A model generated the notes under the pieces. It had not been told where the DNA came from, ran no database searches, and worked only from the letters and a program-made list of their open reading frames with translations. From DAIDKA01 sp049792815 (GTDB taxonomy: Bacteria; Pseudomonadota; Gammaproteobacteria; Steroidobacterales; Steroidobacteraceae): a stretch of DNA of 36,125 nt. The translations under genes were made by a program, and so were the position numbers. Positions 1-7,803 of the stretch are shown here, in pieces; position 1 is the first letter of the stretch, and every line of letters starts with the position of its first letter. The stretch lies in the NCBI GenBank assembly GCA_049792815.1, contig JBARBG010000102.1:1-36125 (forward strand), in the 5' to 3' direction.

Positions 1-277
1 GATCAGAATTGCGGCAGGCCACCACGATGGGCAGCATCATGGTCGCGGGGTGATCCTTCAGCGCCCGGCAGGCTTCAAGTCCGGCGAGGTCGGTACCGTC
101 GGCGTCCACCAGGATCAGGTCCGGCGACACGCGGTCGATGCTGGCCATGATGTCGGACCGCAGTGGGCACGATTCAAGACGGAAGCGATGGGCGACGCTG
201 CAGTGAGAAAGGACGTTGCGGATGGCCGCGCATTCGCCGACCGCAAGGATCTGAAACTGCTCTGTAATCGCCACCAT
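1..277 (-). CDS. Response-regulator receiver-like protein, 3' end cut by window edge
   Basis: The first 92 codons of a minus-strand gene are visible and the rest lies left of the window. The translation begins MVAITEQFQILAVGE and contains PDLILVDADGTDLAGLEAC, which matches the beta3 strand and following loop of a CheY-type receiver domain, with the Asp of LVDADG as the likely phosphoacceptor. The acidic pair usually found at the end of beta1 (DD) is replaced by GE, so metal binding may be weakened and this could be a divergent or pseudo-receiver. The output domain is unknown because the gene is truncated. The ATG at 277 is directly followed by a GTG that could also serve as start. No Shine-Dalgarno sequence is visible; a TAGAAT hexamer lies 8 bases upstream. 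It is divergent from folE. Confidence 0.75.
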   Translation of the reverse strand, partial: MVAITEQFQILAVGECAAIRNVLSHCSVAHRFRLESCPLRSDIMASIDRVSPDLILVDADGTDLAGLEACRALKDHPATMMLPIVVACRNSD

Positions 278-285
278 CGGCGGCG

Positions 286-291
286 ATTCTA
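286..291 (-). promoter_or_regulatory. -10-like hexamer of the truncated receiver gene
   Basis: TAGAAT on the minus strand, 8 bases before the ATG at 277. It agrees with the sigma70 -10 consensus TATAAT at five of six positions. No convincing -35 is seen. Its position would put transcription start within a few bases of the start codon, which suggests a leaderless mRNA. Confidence 0.35.
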
Positions 292-359
292 AACTATTTT
301 CATTGAATTGCTTGCAGTCTGCGAAGATACGGCTCCCACTTCCCAAAGCGACTTTCCAA

Positions 360-1004
360 ATGGCCACGTCCAATCGCAAATCCGCCACGAGGCGCCCGGT
401 CCCCCCTGCCGCAGGGGCGAGCAAGGTCTCACGCGAGCAGGCGCAGGAGGCGGTCAGGACGCTGCTGCGCTGGGCGGGGGATGACCCGGGCCGCGAGGGT
501 CTGCTCGACACGCCCAAACGGGTGGTCAAGGCCTACGCGGACTGGTTTTCGGGTTACTCGGTGGATCCGCGCGAGTACATGCGCCGCACCTTCGAGGAGG
601 TCGAGGGCTATGACGAGATGGTCGTGCTGCGCGACATCGCCTTTGAAAGCTACTGCGAACATCACATGGCGCCCATCATCGGCCGCGCCCATGTCGGCTA
701 CCTGCCTTCGAACAAGGTGGTGGGCATCAGCAAGCTGGCGCGGGTTGTCGACGGCTATGCGCGGCGTTTCCAGGTGCAGGAAAAGCTCACCGCGCAGATC
801 GCGGCCTGCATCGACGAGGTCCTCAAGCCGCGTGGCGTGGGCGTGGTCATCGATTCAGAGCACCAGTGCATGACCACCCGTGGCGTTCACAAGCGCGGTG
901 TGTCCATGGTGACCAGCCGCATGGTCGGCATATTCCGCAGCGATGCGCGCACCCGCGCCGAGTTCCTGCAGTTCATCGACATCCGCGGCTCGCGGGTGAT
1001 CTGA
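360..1004 (+). CDS. folE: GTP cyclohydrolase I
   Basis: This enzyme converts GTP to 7,8-dihydroneopterin triphosphate, the first step toward tetrahydrofolate and other pterins, in the cytoplasm. From the ATG at 360 the product is 214 residues, close to the usual length. Zinc ligands are visible: Cys and His in SYCEHHMAP (about residues 99 and 102) and the later Cys in EHQCMTTRG (about 170). The GTP-site segment GISKLARVVDGYARRFQVQEK is complete and family-typical. An ATG at 303 would add 19 residues of non-conserved sequence. I prefer 360 because the extension reads like intergenic DNA, although neither start has a good Shine-Dalgarno. The gene stands alone, divergent from the receiver gene and convergent with msrB, whose stop is 4 bases away. 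Confidence 0.95.
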   Translation: MATSNRKSATRRPVPPAAGASKVSREQAQEAVRTLLRWAGDDPGREGLLDTPKRVVKAYADWFSGYSVDPREYMRRTFEEVEGYDEMVVLRDIAFESYCEHHMAPIIGRAHVGYLPSNKVVGISKLARVVDGYARRFQVQEKLTAQIAACIDEVLKPRGVGVVIDSEHQCMTTRGVHKRGVSMVTSRMVGIFRSDARTRAEFLQFIDIRGSRVI

Positions 1005-1007
1005 GCG

Positions 1008-1472
1008 TCAGCTCTTCACCTTGGTGAGCGACACGGCGTTGATGCAGTAGCGCAGCCCGCTGGGCGGGGGACCATCCTGGAATACATGTCCCAGGTGGGC
1101 GTCGCAGACATTACAGGTCACCTCGACCCGTTCGCGGCCGTAGCTGTTGTCGGCGTGATAGGCGACTACGTTGGGCGCGACCGCCTGGGTGAACGATGGC
1201 CAGCCGGTGCCGCTCTGGAACTTCTCGGCGCTGTCGAACAGCAGCGTATTGCAGCACACGCACTGATAGCGCCCGGGCTCGAACAGGTTGCACATTTCCG
1301 AGCTGTGCGGCGCCTCGGTGCCCTTCTCGCGGGCGACATGGAAGGTCTGCGGATCCAGGATCTCGCGCCACTGGCTTGCGGTCTTTTCGACCCGTCGTGG
1401 CGCTGCGGGATTGCCATTGCGGCTGATCGCGAGCACATCGTTCCAGCGCAACAGGGTGGGGGTAGCGGTCAT
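1008..1472 (-). CDS. msrB: Peptide-methionine (R)-S-oxide reductase
   Basis: The enzyme reduces methionine-R-sulfoxide in oxidised proteins. The 154-residue product has KTASQWREIL near the N-terminus, the REKGTE segment, two zinc-binding Cys pairs (CVCC, using Cys71 and Cys74, and CNVC at 120-123), the substrate-pocket motif SGTGWPSF and the catalytic Cys143 in RYCIN. No signal peptide is seen, so it is probably cytoplasmic. The chosen ATG at 1472 shares one base with the TGA of the upstream exporter gene, and GAGGAG lies six bases before it. A longer reading upstream would lie inside the exporter. The stop-start overlap predicts translational coupling. About 35 residues precede the conserved core, slightly longer than minimal MsrB proteins. 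Confidence 0.95.
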   Translation of the reverse strand: MTATPTLLRWNDVLAISRNGNPAAPRRVEKTASQWREILDPQTFHVAREKGTEAPHSSEMCNLFEPGRYQCVCCNTLLFDSAEKFQSGTGWPSFTQAVAPNVVAYHADNSYGRERVEVTCNVCDAHLGHVFQDGPPPSGLRYCINAVSLTKVKS

Positions 1473-3769
1473 CATGAGCTCCTCAAGGTCTTGGACGAGC
1501 GGGTGCAGATCCACAGCGCCGCCGGCAGTGCCGTAAAATCGGCCAGCAGTGCCAGCACGAAGGCCGCCGCGGACACCGTGCCGAACTGGCGCATCGGCGG
1601 CAGGGGCGAGAAGGCCAGGGCCAGGAAGCCCGCCGCGTTGATCAAGGTGGCGAACAATATGGGCTTGCCGGCGACCATGAAGGCATGACGCAGTGCCGTC
1701 AGGGTCGAGCCCTCATGATTGCCTTCCTGGTAATGATAGAAGAAGTGCACCTGGTCGTTCTCGGTCGCGCCCAGCACTGTCGAGCCGATGAGGATAGTGG
1801 CGATGTTCAGGGAGATTCCAACCCCCCGCATCAGCAAAAAGGCGGACAGGATGGCGAACAGCGAGGGAATCATCGCCATCAGCCGCGCCATGGGACTGCG
1901 GAAGACCACCAGGAAGGCGCAGAAGATAATGCTCGCTGTCAGCGCGAAGCTCTGCATCAGCGTCGGCACCAGCTGCAAGGTGATCTGGTCGGACATCACG
2001 CTGTCGCCCACCACGCGCGCGCTGACCGCGGCCAGCGCCGGTTGCTGCCGCTGCACCCTGGCCCAGGTATTTTCGATATAGCGGGGCATGAAACCGATGG
2101 CGCCGAAGGCCCGGTCACGGCCGCGGACGCTCAGGCGCACATCCCCCAGCGAGTTCAGGTCCACAAAGCCGCGGGTGCCTGGGGTGGTGAGCAGAATCTG
2201 CTCCAGCTGTCCGGCCAATTCCTCCCAGGCCTGCGGGTCCGTGGGCAGCTGATCCTGCCCGGACTGCACATAGCGGGCCCAGCGCAGGAGCGATGTCGGT
2301 CCATCCACCGCAGTGATCCGCGGATCGCTTTCCAGCTGGCGCACCAGCTGATCCAGGGCGTGCAGAAACTGCGGATCCAGGGCGCCGGCCTTGGGCACCT
2401 TGAGCCACAGCTGATACACGCCCAGGCCGTTCTGGGCCTCGAAATAGCGCGTGTCCTGCGCCGCCGCGACGCGCGGATCGATGTAGGTCAGGGTATCGGT
2501 CTGCAGCGCCAAGCTGTGTAGGTGCCCGGGAATACCCACCAGGGCGATGATGCCGGCGATCATGCCCGCGACCGCGGTTCCGACCAGCGGCCAGCGCAGG
2601 GCGCGAGTGAAGGGTAGCCAGCGCTCCACGAAGGCGGGGTACCAGGTTCCCGCCGCCGCCACCTCGGTCTGGGTGGGCGTGCGCAGCAGCTGCTGCAGCG
2701 CCGGAAACAGGGTAAAGCTGGCCAGCCACGCGACCACGAGTCCCGCGGCGGTCCACTGCCCCATCTCGCGCACCGGTCGGATGCTGGAGACGGACAGTGC
2801 CGCAAAGCCCACGGCGGTGGCGAAGATCGAGGCGGTGCTGGGCAGGAACTTGTTGGCCAGCACCTTGGCGTGATGCAGTGCGAGTTCCTCGTCGCCTGAT
2901 CGGTCGATGTAACGCGAGTGGATGTACACCAGGGTTGCAGTCGAGGTGACCAGTACCGTGAGCGGCACCAGCGAGGAGACGATGGTGTGTGCCCAGCCGG
3001 TCAGCGCTGCCAGGCCGATGGCGATCGCGACCACCAGCCCCAGGGTGATGACGATGGCCAGCAGCGTCCGCCAGGAGCGGTACAGGAAAAATATCAAGGC
3101 GACCAGGAACAGCCCGAACAGCGGCATGGAGCGCTGGGTCGCGACCTGGGTCTCATGCTCCAGCCAGGCATCAAGCCAGGGCGAGCCCACGCGCCGCACG
3201 CGCGTGAAGGGTCCGCCCTGGGCGCGCAGCAGCGGCCCGCTGGCCACATCGATGGCAGCAAGCAGGCGATCGCGGTCCGCGGGCGAGCGCACATGCAGTT
3301 CCAGCGCGATACCCAGAAAGTTCGGGCCGACGAGGCCGGCGCGCCGGAAGAGCTCGGTGCCGGTGGCGAATTTGCGCACCCGCTCGGCATCGCCGGGTCC
3401 CAGGGTGGTGCCGGGATTGGCGCCCCGATAGATGGTGAGCAGGCTTTGTGGCGCAACGCCCGCAATGCCCGCCAGCCGGTGCTCCAGCTGCTCGGTGCCC
3501 TGTAGTGCAGGGGCGCCCAAGGGGTCCGGTGTCTCCAGCATCAGCAGGGCGTGCACGCCCTCGGGAAACAACTTGTTGAACTCGGCGGTGGCCCTGGCCG
3601 CGGGGTCATTCGCCACCGACAGGCTGTCGATGGCATTGTCGTCCGGTATGCGGGTGGCGCCGTATATGCCCAACGCACCCAGCAGCACGAATACGCTCAG
3701 GATCACCCGCCGTGCCGCCAGCACCCGGATGAAGAGCCGAACCGCGGCCGGCGCGGCCGGTACGGTCAC
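1472..3769 (-). CDS. RND/MMPL superfamily exporter
   Basis: A 765-residue integral membrane protein with the two-fold repeat of the RND superfamily. TM1 is near residues 18-37, followed by a large periplasmic loop, a cluster of helices around 215-365, TM7 around 395-415, a second large loop, and a final cluster from about 600 to 755. The segment GSTVLGATENDQVHFFYHY resembles the charged TM4/TM10 motif of MMPL, HpnN and patched-like exporters, which move lipids or hydrophobic molecules using the proton motive force. The substrate cannot be read from sequence. It starts at GTG 3769 with AGGA about 8 bases upstream. It is coupled to msrB downstream and divergent from a binding protein and a TatT-like lipoprotein, which may be functional partners. 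Confidence 0.85.
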   Translation of the reverse strand: MTVPAAPAAVRLFIRVLAARRVILSVFVLLGALGIYGATRIPDDNAIDSLSVANDPAARATAEFNKLFPEGVHALLMLETPDPLGAPALQGTEQLEHRLAGIAGVAPQSLLTIYRGANPGTTLGPGDAERVRKFATGTELFRRAGLVGPNFLGIALELHVRSPADRDRLLAAIDVASGPLLRAQGGPFTRVRRVGSPWLDAWLEHETQVATQRSMPLFGLFLVALIFFLYRSWRTLLAIVITLGLVVAIAIGLAALTGWAHTIVSSLVPLTVLVTSTATLVYIHSRYIDRSGDEELALHHAKVLANKFLPSTASIFATAVGFAALSVSSIRPVREMGQWTAAGLVVAWLASFTLFPALQQLLRTPTQTEVAAAGTWYPAFVERWLPFTRALRWPLVGTAVAGMIAGIIALVGIPGHLHSLALQTDTLTYIDPRVAAAQDTRYFEAQNGLGVYQLWLKVPKAGALDPQFLHALDQLVRQLESDPRITAVDGPTSLLRWARYVQSGQDQLPTDPQAWEELAGQLEQILLTTPGTRGFVDLNSLGDVRLSVRGRDRAFGAIGFMPRYIENTWARVQRQQPALAAVSARVVGDSVMSDQITLQLVPTLMQSFALTASIIFCAFLVVFRSPMARLMAMIPSLFAILSAFLLMRGVGISLNIATILIGSTVLGATENDQVHFFYHYQEGNHEGSTLTALRHAFMVAGKPILFATLINAAGFLALAFSPLPPMRQFGTVSAAAFVLALLADFTALPAALWICTRSSKTLRSS

Positions 3770-3828
3770 AGATTGAATCCTGACCGTGGCGGCAGGCTTC
3801 GGACGCGGCGCTTCATGTGGCGGAATGA

Positions 3829-3834
3829 TAGCCT
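3829..3834 (+). promoter_or_regulatory. -10-like hexamer before the PhnD-like gene
   Basis: TAGCCT, ending 6 bases before the ATG at 3841. No Shine-Dalgarno is present between it and the ATG. Only four of six positions match the consensus, so this is a weak call; it fits the same leaderless arrangement as other first genes here. Confidence 0.22.
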
Positions 3835-3840
3835 ATTGCG

Positions 3841-4608
3841 ATGGCTTCACTGATCGCGGCCGCGGCCTCATTGCTGGTGTTCTGTGCCCCGGGTTATCCC
3901 GGTACCAGCGGCGACGCGCAACCTCTTGTGGGAGAGTTCGCCACGACGTTGGGCGCGGCGGCCGGTTGGCCCGCCGGGTCTTTGACGGCCGTTTATGACG
4001 CCAGCGAAAAAAGCGATCTGGCGCGTCTCGCGGCGCCGCAAGCGGGTCTGGCCTTCGTGCCCTACCCATTTTTTGTCGAGCACGGCGCCGAGCTGCATAT
4101 GGCGCCCCTTGCGCAGGCCGATGTGCCACCCGCCGGCGTGCAGCAGCGCTGGACCTTGGTGCTGAAAACCGGGCATGGACCCTTGCCGGCGGCGCTGGCG
4201 GGTCTCGCACTCATCAGCACGGCCGGCTATGCGCAATCCTTTGTGCGTGACGTGCTGCATGACATCGGGCCACTGCCGGCAACGACCAGCATCACCGCCA
4301 CCGGCCAGGTGCTCTCGGCCCTGCGCCGCGCGGCCAATGGTGAACCGGTTGCGGTGCTGCTCGATCAGGAACAGGCTGCGGCCCTGGCCAGTCTGCCCTT
4401 CGCTGCCAACCTGCACAGTGCTGCGACCACCCCGCCGGTGCCGGTGGCGCTGATTGTCGTCATCGCCGGCCGCATCGCCAAGCCCCGCACCCAGGAACTG
4501 CAGCAGGCGCTGCTGCACCTGTCCGGCACGGCACCGGGCGCGGCGACCTTGGGCCGTCTGCGCCTGAACGGCTTCGTGCTGCCGCACCTGCCCACCCCTG
4601 GATCATGA
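3841..4608 (+). CDS. PhnD-like periplasmic substrate-binding protein
   Basis: A 255-residue exported protein. The N-terminus (MASLIAAAASLLVFCAPGYPG) looks like a short signal sequence running directly into a PhnD/SsuA-type binding fold. GYPGTSGDAQPLVGEFATTL and AGLAFVPYPFFVEH resemble the first strand-helix and the hinge region of phosphonate-type ABC binding proteins. Later segments (ALISTAGYAQSF, TGQVLSALRRAANGEPVAVLLDQEQ) fit the second lobe. No ABC permease or ATPase of the PhnCE type is nearby. The gene overlaps the next lipoprotein gene by 4 bases (ATGA), and the divergent neighbour is an RND-type exporter. The ligand is unknown. A Cys at about residue 15 sits in a poor lipobox context, so I do not call it a lipoprotein. 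The start lacks a Shine-Dalgarno. Confidence 0.7.
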   Translation: MASLIAAAASLLVFCAPGYPGTSGDAQPLVGEFATTLGAAAGWPAGSLTAVYDASEKSDLARLAAPQAGLAFVPYPFFVEHGAELHMAPLAQADVPPAGVQQRWTLVLKTGHGPLPAALAGLALISTAGYAQSFVRDVLHDIGPLPATTSITATGQVLSALRRAANGEPVAVLLDQEQAAALASLPFAANLHSAATTPPVPVALIVVIAGRIAKPRTQELQQALLHLSGTAPGAATLGRLRLNGFVLPHLPTPGS

Positions 4609-5312
4609 AGGCGCTGCCGCGCGCTGCGGCGCTGCTCACGCTGCTGGCACTGGGTGGCTGCGTACTGACGCGTTCGGCTCGGCAACCACAGACGCCCGGC
4701 GCGGGACCGATTGGCTCCCAGAGCCCGGCCCAACTGCTGGCGGCGGTGCAGGGCGACGCTGATCGCATGGATCAAGCAAAGGATTCAGCCACGCGCGCAC
4801 GGCTGCTGGCCGCGGCTACCGCCAGCGCCAGCCAATGCCTGGCACAGGCCCCGAACGATGCCGCCTGCCCTTATGCGCAGGCGCAGGTGCTGGGGCTCAC
4901 GGCCCGCGAACATCCGCTGCAGGCGCCTTCCGTGCTCAAGCAGATGCTGGCGAACCTGGCGAAGGCGGAGGGCCTTGATCCCGCGCTTGATCACGCAGGT
5001 CCCGCGCGCCTCAGCGCCGTGGTGCTGCTGCGGGCACCGCCCTGGCCGCTGGGTCCGGGCGATGTGGATGCCGCGACCGCCGCCGCGCAGCGTGCGGTGA
5101 AGCGCGATCCGGGCTATCCGCCGAACCTGATCGCGCTGGGTCAGGCGCAGAGCAAGGCCGATGGCGCACCGCAGGCCCGCGCCACCTTCAACCAGGCGCA
5201 GCAGGCGGTGCACGGATGGGCCGGTGCGCCGAATCAACCGGCCGCTGAGTTGGCCGCCGAGCGCGCACGGTGGCAGCGCGCTGTGGAGCAGGGGCTCAAG
5301 GAACTGCAGTGA
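4605..5312 (+). CDS. TatT-like TPR lipoprotein (TRAP-associated family)
   Basis: A 235-residue lipoprotein: the signal peptide ends in LALGGC, with Cys19 as the acylation site. The mature part is alpha-helical. The stretch from about residue 130 to 185, including LLRAPPWPLGPGDVDAA and RDPGYPPNLIALG, resembles TatT, a TPR-like lipoprotein described in Treponema as partner of a TRAP-type binding protein. Members of that family typically have an xRxPGWPxGxGD motif of this sort. Here the adjacent, translationally coupled gene encodes a PhnD-like rather than a DctP/TatP-like binding protein, and no TRAP permease (DctQM) is seen. I infer that the two work together at the inner or outer membrane surface, perhaps with the divergent exporter. 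It converges with typA, whose stop lies 6 bases away. Confidence 0.72.
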   Translation: MKALPRAAALLTLLALGGCVLTRSARQPQTPGAGPIGSQSPAQLLAAVQGDADRMDQAKDSATRARLLAAATASASQCLAQAPNDAACPYAQAQVLGLTAREHPLQAPSVLKQMLANLAKAEGLDPALDHAGPARLSAVVLLRAPPWPLGPGDVDAATAAAQRAVKRDPGYPPNLIALGQAQSKADGAPQARATFNQAQQAVHGWAGAPNQPAAELAAERARWQRAVEQGLKELQ

Positions 5313-5318
5313 GCCGCT

Positions 5319-7145
5319 TCAGCTGACCGCGCTCTCGGCGCTGCGCGCGGCGCGCTTGCGTTCGTTCTCGTCGAGAAAGCGCTTGCGGATGCGGATCGAC
5401 TCGGGCGTCACTTCCACCAGTTCGTCCTCGTCGATGAACTCCACCGCGTACTCCAGCGTCATCTGGATGGGCGGCGTCAGCAGTATCGCGTCGTCCTTGC
5501 CGGCCGCACGGATGTTGGTGAGCTTCTTGGTCTTGATGGGATTGACGACCAGGTCGTTCTCGCGGCTGTGGATGCCGATGACCATGCCGGGATAAAGCTT
5601 CTCCCCGGGATGCACGAACATGCGGCCGCGCTCCTGCAGGTTGAACAGCGAGTAGGCCACGGCCTCGCCCATCTCGTTGCTGATGAGCACGCCGTTGCGA
5701 CGCTCCGGGATGTCACCCTTGACCGGCGCGTAGCCATCGAAGATGTGGCTGATGAGGCCATTGCCGCGGGTGAGCGTCATGAACTCACCCTGGAAGCCGA
5801 TCAGGCCGCGGGCCGGCACGCGGTATTCCAGCCGTACGCGACCCATGTCATCGATGATCATGTCGGTCAGATCGGCGCGCCGCGTGCCCAGGGCTTCCAT
5901 CACCGCGCCCTGGTGTTCGGCGTCGATGTCGATGGTCAGTGCCTCGTAGGGCTCATGCTGCACCCCGTCGACCAGGCGATACAGCACCTGCGGCTTGCCG
6001 ACGGCCAGCTCGTAGCCCTCGCGGCGCATGTTCTCGATAAGGATGGTCAGGTGCAGCTCGCCGCGTCCGGAGACACGGAATATATCGGGTTCCGCGGTGT
6101 CTTCGACCCGCAGCGCCACGTTGCTTTGCAGTTCGCGGTACAGACGCTCGCGGATCTGGCGGCTGGTCACGTACTTGCCTTCGCGTCCGGCCAGCGGCGA
6201 GGTATTGACCTGGAAATTCATCTGCAGCGTGGGCTCATCGACGCTGATCGGCGGCAGGCCTTCCGCGTTCTCGCGATCGCAGATGGTGAGGCCGATGTTC
6301 ACGTCGTCGATGCCGGTGATAGCGACAATGTCGCCGGCAATGGCTTCCGGCACCGCCTGACGCAGCAGTCCCTGGAAGGTCAGCACCTGCACGATCTTGG
6401 CCTCGCCGCGGTTCTCATCACCATGACGCAGGGCGACCACCTGGCCGGTGCGAATGGTGCCGCGGCGCACGCGGCCGATGCCGATGCGACCCACATAGGA
6501 GTTGTAGTCCAGTGTGGAGATCTGCAGCTGCAGGGGCGCGGACGGATCGCTGGGCGGTGCCGGCACGTACTGCAGCACCGCCTCGAACAGCGCGGTCATG
6601 TCCTGGGGCCGCTCGGTGCGATCCAGGCTCGCCCAGCCCTGCAGGGCCGAGGCATAGACCACCGGGAAGTCCAGCTGCTCATCGGTGGCGCCCAGACGGT
6701 CGAACAGCTCGAAGGTCTTGTCGACCACCCAGCCCGGGCGCGCGCCCGGCCGGTCGATCTTGTTGACCACGACAATGGCCTTGTGGCCCATGCCCAGGGC
6801 CTTGCGGGTCACGAAGCGCGTCTGCGGCATCGGTCCCTCGACCGCGTCCACCAGCAGCAGTACGCCGTCCACCATCGACAGCACGCGCTCGACCTCACCG
6901 CCGAAGTCGGCATGTCCGGGCGTATCGACGATGTTGATGCGGGTGCCGCCGTACTCGATGGCGCAGTTCTTGGCGAGGATGGTGATGCCGCGCTCGCGCT
7001 CGATGTCATTGGAATCCATGACGCGCTCGGCCACTTTCTCATGCGCTTGGAAGGTTCCGGACTGCTTGAGAAGGCAATCCACCAGCGTCGTCTTGCCGTG
7101 ATCGACGTGCGCGATGATGGCGATATTGCGGATGGGGCGGTTCAT
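5319..7145 (-). CDS. typA: Translational GTPase TypA/BipA
   Basis: A ribosome-associated GTPase of the elongation-factor family, involved in ribosome assembly and stress or cold adaptation. The 608-residue length matches E. coli BipA. All G motifs are present: AHVDHGKTT (G1), RGITI (G2), DTPGHADF (G3), NKID (G4) and SAL (G5). The EF-G-like domains and the BipA-specific C-terminal domain follow; the latter is recognised in HPGEKLYPGMVIGIHSREND and the KKLTNIRAAGKDDA segment. The ATG at 7145 (MNRPIRNIAI) gives the family N-terminus; a longer reading frame upstream adds about 69 residues without conservation and is rejected. Upstream lies the DUF2721 gene on the same strand, separated by 106 bases that contain a small stem-loop. 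Confidence 0.97.
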   Translation of the reverse strand: MNRPIRNIAIIAHVDHGKTTLVDCLLKQSGTFQAHEKVAERVMDSNDIERERGITILAKNCAIEYGGTRINIVDTPGHADFGGEVERVLSMVDGVLLLVDAVEGPMPQTRFVTRKALGMGHKAIVVVNKIDRPGARPGWVVDKTFELFDRLGATDEQLDFPVVYASALQGWASLDRTERPQDMTALFEAVLQYVPAPPSDPSAPLQLQISTLDYNSYVGRIGIGRVRRGTIRTGQVVALRHGDENRGEAKIVQVLTFQGLLRQAVPEAIAGDIVAITGIDDVNIGLTICDRENAEGLPPISVDEPTLQMNFQVNTSPLAGREGKYVTSRQIRERLYRELQSNVALRVEDTAEPDIFRVSGRGELHLTILIENMRREGYELAVGKPQVLYRLVDGVQHEPYEALTIDIDAEHQGAVMEALGTRRADLTDMIIDDMGRVRLEYRVPARGLIGFQGEFMTLTRGNGLISHIFDGYAPVKGDIPERRNGVLISNEMGEAVAYSLFNLQERGRMFVHPGEKLYPGMVIGIHSRENDLVVNPIKTKKLTNIRAAGKDDAILLTPPIQMTLEYAVEFIDEDELVEVTPESIRIRKRFLDENERKRAARSAESAVS

Positions 7146-7233
7146 GGTCCTGAGAAGGCCGGGAAAAGGGCCGCGAAGAGTACCAGAAGAATGCTGCAAC
7201 CCATAGAAAACAATGATTTGACGAATATCGCCG

Positions 7234-7248
7234 GCCCCATTGTGGGGC
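7234..7248. other. Short perfect stem-loop between DUF2721 gene and typA
   Basis: GCCCCA and TGGGGC flank a three-base loop (TTG on the plus strand). It begins 4 bases beyond the stop of the DUF2721 gene and about 90 bases before the typA start. It could stall or end transcription from the upstream gene, but no T-run follows on the minus strand, so it is not a canonical intrinsic terminator. Confidence 0.3.
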
Positions 7249-7251
7249 AGT

Positions 7252-7695
7252 TCAGCCGCGCGCCCGGCTGCCGATGCGCAGGGTGCTGGTGGCGTAGCGG
7301 ACCTCGACGAAGAACACCAGCAGGGAGGCAGTGAGCGTGAGCATGGCGGCACTGAACACCACCGCGATCAGCAGCGTCAGGTTATTGCCCAGCAGGGCCG
7401 TGGTGAACAGCAGGATCACCGTGGTCGTCACCAGCACTCCGGAGATCGTGCCCAGTGCGATCGCGTAGTTGATGTAGCGGGCGCGCTGCGCCAGCACCGC
7501 CAGCGCCTCGTGCAGGTCGACCTGGGGGCTTGCGGCCAGCCGGTCCTCGAGCAGGCGCGCGCGGTCGACGATTCGCGCCAGGCGGTTGGTATACAAGGTC
7601 AGCGTGACGCCCACCCCGGAGAGCAGGAACACCGGCGCGACCGCCAGCTGAATGATGCGCGCAACGTCAGAGGGCAGGGTCGGGGCGAGAGCCAT
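7252..7695 (-). CDS. DUF2721 family membrane protein
   Basis: A 147-residue protein with three predicted membrane segments: about residues 14-32, 76-98 and 104-132. Between the first and second lies the conserved cytosolic stretch TNRLARIVDRARLLEDRL, which is characteristic of DUF2721 proteins. Its biochemical role is unknown. It is the gene upstream of typA on the same strand, and it is divergent from the ABC exporter, with about 60 bases between the two starts. No clear Shine-Dalgarno precedes the ATG at 7695. No charged catalytic motif is seen, so a structural or channel-like role is more likely than an enzymatic one, but that is a guess. Confidence 0.8.
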   Translation of the reverse strand: MALAPTLPSDVARIIQLAVAPVFLLSGVGVTLTLYTNRLARIVDRARLLEDRLAASPQVDLHEALAVLAQRARYINYAIALGTISGVLVTTTVILLFTTALLGNNLTLLIAVVFSAAMLTLTASLLVFFVEVRYATSTLRIGSRARG

Positions 7696-7803
7696 GTGCG
7701 CATCTTGCCACGGTAGTATGGGGGCCGGACGACTGACTCACCCGGAGAGCCAAAGATCAAGACCAGAACTGCCACGGCCGCGGCCTCCGCAGCCCAAGGC
7801 AGC

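Noticed and set aside
5568..7334. Long plus-strand open frame of nearly 590 codons
   Set aside because: It is the antisense shadow of typA, made long by GC-rich codon bias, with no recognisable domain.
7146..7352. 69-residue N-terminal extension of TypA
   Set aside because: It lies in the intergenic region, includes the stem-loop and overlaps the DUF2721 gene; the conserved protein begins at 7145.
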